In this document: in pieces, positions 62,592 to 64,000 of the stretch
Position numbering within the stretch: position 1 is the stretch's first letter
How the letters are laid out: each line of letters starts with the position of its first letter
NCBI RefSeq assembly: GCF_003112535.1
Contig: NZ_BEWA01000012.1
Coordinates: forward strand, 310,001 to 374,000
Length of the DNA: 64,000 bases
Reading direction: 5' to 3'
Source: Streptomyces rishiriensis
Lineage (GTDB): Bacteria; Actinomycetota; Actinomycetes; Streptomycetales; Streptomycetaceae
Position numbers and translations under genes: made by a program
The notes under the pieces: generated by a model
Database searches by the model: none
Told to the model about the DNA's origin: nothing
The model's input: the letters and a program-made list of their open reading frames with translations, nothing else

Positions 62592-64000
62592 GTGACGGAG
62601 CAGCCCATCTCCTACGAACGCCCCCAGGGCGTCGACCCCACGGACCCCCGTGGGGCACTCCTGCACACCCCGGCGGCCGCGCCGGGTGCGGCCGCGTTAC
62701 CGCCCGACGGCTCGGGTACGACGACCTGCGGAAAGGGCGGAAAGGGCACCATGGGCGGCCAGGGAGCTGCGGGAAAGGATGCGGCGGCCGGTCCGGAGGC
62801 GGGTTCCGGGACCGAGCACTCCCAGCCGTCCGCGTCCACCGAACCGGACACGCATCGGCCGCGCCCCGCGCCCGAGGCCATCCCGGCCCAGCCGGGCGCC
62901 GAGGTGCGCCCCGAGCGGGGGCCCGGCGGGCAGGAGCGGCGCGGCGGGATGGCGGTGACGCCCGGCCGGCCCACACCGATGCGCCGGGACGGGGACCGGC
63001 TGCGTTTCGTGGGCGCGGCGACCCGGCGGATCGCCCGCGGTCTGGACCTCGACGAGATCGTGATGGGGCTGTGCCGGGCCACCGTGCCGACCTTCTCCGA
63101 CGCGATCCTGGTCTATCTGCGCGATCCGCTGCCGGTGGGCGACGAGCGGCCCGCGGCGGACCGCATCATGCTGCGGCTGCGCCGCACCGACCGCATCCCG
63201 GAGGAACGGGACACCGAGACGGGCTTCGCCGCGCTGGCCCTGCCGCCTCCGGAGCCCGGGGAGCTGACCGCCGAGCTGTCGGCGTCGGTCGGGGACATGT
63301 GCGAGGTGCGGCCCGGCGGAGCGCTCGCGGAGGTGCTGCGCGGGGTGCGTCCGGTGTTCGCGGACAATCCGGCCGCCCGGGCCGCTCTGCCCGAGCTTCT
63401 GGGCGAGGAGAGCACCCTGGTCGTCCCGGGCGGCCAGCGGGCCGTCCTGGCCCCGCTGCGGGGCCGGCGGCGGGTGATCGGCGCCGCGGTGTTCCTGCGC
63501 CGTCCCGAGCGCCTGCCGTTCGAGAACGACGACCTGCTGGTGGCCGCCCAGCTCGCCACGCACAGCGCGCTCGGCATCGACAAGGCGGTGCTGTACGACC
63601 GTGAGGCGTACATCGCCGACGAGCTGCAGCGCACGATGCTGCCGGAGACCCTGCCGCGCCCCACGGGCGTACGGCTGGCGTCCCGGTACCTGCCGGCGGC
63701 GGAGACCGCCCGGGTCGGCGGCGACTGGTACGACGCCATCCCGCTGCCCGGCAGCCGGGTCGCGCTGGTCGTGGGCGACGTCATGGGGCACTCCATGACG
63801 TCGGCGGCCATCATGGGGCAGCTGCGCACGACGGCCCAGACCCTGGCCGGGCTGGACCTGCCGCCGCAGGAGGTTCTGCACCATCTCGACGAGCAGGCCC
63901 AGCGGCTGGGCACGGACCGCATGGCGACCTGCCTGTACGCCGTCTACGACCCGGTCGCGCACCGCATCACCATCGCCAACGCGGGGCATCCGCCGCCCGT
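62592..64000 (+). CDS. GAF-SpoIIE/PP2C phosphatase, cut by the window end
   Basis: The frame opens at GTG 62592 (sharing GTGA with a preceding short frame) and continues to the window edge with no stop, 469 codons visible. The head of about 140 residues is Pro/Gly/Ala-rich and disordered. It is followed by a GAF domain (about residues 143-335) and a SpoIIE-type PP2C domain from about 337 (DELQRTMLPE, GGDWYDAIPL near 376, GDVMGHS, NAGHPPPV at the very end). It is a second SpoIIE phosphatase besides 38201-40849; a C-terminal HATPase may lie beyond the window. Confidence 0.88.
   Translation, partial: MTEQPISYERPQGVDPTDPRGALLHTPAAAPGAAALPPDGSGTTTCGKGGKGTMGGQGAAGKDAAAGPEAGSGTEHSQPSASTEPDTHRPRPAPEAIPAQPGAEVRPERGPGGQERRGGMAVTPGRPTPMRRDGDRLRFVGAATRRIARGLDLDEIVMGLCRATVPTFSDAILVYLRDPLPVGDERPAADRIMLRLRRTDRIPEERDTETGFAALALPPPEPGELTAELSASVGDMCEVRPGGALAEVLRGVRPVFADNPAARAALPELLGEESTLVVPGGQRAVLAPLRGRRRVIGAAVFLRRPERLPFENDDLLVAAQLATHSALGIDKAVLYDREAYIADELQRTMLPETLPRPTGVRLASRYLPAAETARVGGDWYDAIPLPGSRVALVVGDVMGHSMTSAAIMGQLRTTAQTLAGLDLPPQEVLHHLDEQAQRLGTDRMATCLYAVYDPVAHRITIANAGHPPP

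Noticed and set aside
62392..62595. 67-codon frame as a confident gene upstream of the SpoIIE phosphatase
   Set aside because: Weak codon bias and a promoter-like GGGTAT inside it; reported only within the regulatory-region note.

Overview
The window is about 72% GC by eye, with strong G/C preference at third codon positions, dense genes, GTG and TTG starts, and ATGA-type overlaps. It carries a mycothiol gene (mshB), a WhiB-family protein, a WhiJ-type HTH/DUF397 pair, SARP/AfsR regulators and SpoIIE-type phosphatases. Together these point to a Streptomyces chromosome. The gene order (mshB, two oligopeptide permease operons, typA, sdh, ychF, ispH, xseAB, glpX, wbl, fumarases) matches, as I recall it, the reversed SCO5126-to-SCO5040 part of the S. 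coelicolor core chromosome. No act-type polyketide genes are present in this version.

Layout. 1-5000: mshB, a small membrane protein, an internally shortened Rpn-like ORF, an HTH regulator and a WhiJ-type signalling group (ATPase, HTH/DUF5753 protein, DUF397 protein). 5000-19150: a dipeptidyl-peptidase-IV-like enzyme, then two tandem five-gene oligopeptide ABC importer operons on the minus strand; the second probably corresponds to the bldK region. 19150-26050: a SARP regulator convergent with a large AfsR-like NTPase regulator, an unusual array of 11-bp phased repeats, a DinB protein and a methyltransferase. 26100-35000: typA, an orphan peptide-binding lipoprotein, and a succinate dehydrogenase operon of the actinobacterial Sdh1 type.

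35000-45400: a GH18-like membrane protein, a coiled-coil membrane protein, a PAS-GAF-PP2C-HATPase signalling protein, another anti-sigma-type ATPase, a NUDIX hydrolase, a SPOR-like protein, a GntR/HutC regulator and a DUF4190 protein. 45650-48680: a SNF2 helicase and a Phd/RelE toxin-antitoxin pair lying between two copies of a 25-bp direct repeat. One copy is the 3' end of ychF, so this looks like a small integrated island. 48660-64000: housekeeping genes (ychF, ppgK, ispH, xseAB, a RutE-type nitroreductase, glpX, a WhiB-like protein, class I and class II fumarases), a DUF402 protein and a second SpoIIE phosphatase cut by the window edge.

Themes. Peptide import and intracellular peptide trimming sit together. 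Central carbon metabolism is concentrated here (complex II, two fumarases, FBPase II, polyphosphate glucokinase). Four ATPase or phosphatase proteins of the anti-sigma/SpoIIE network are spread over the window. The most unusual non-coding features are the 14-unit 11-bp phased CTTTC array (24392-24539), the 23-bp spaced CCGGGCCCGG palindromes (28190-28245) and the ychF-flanked island.
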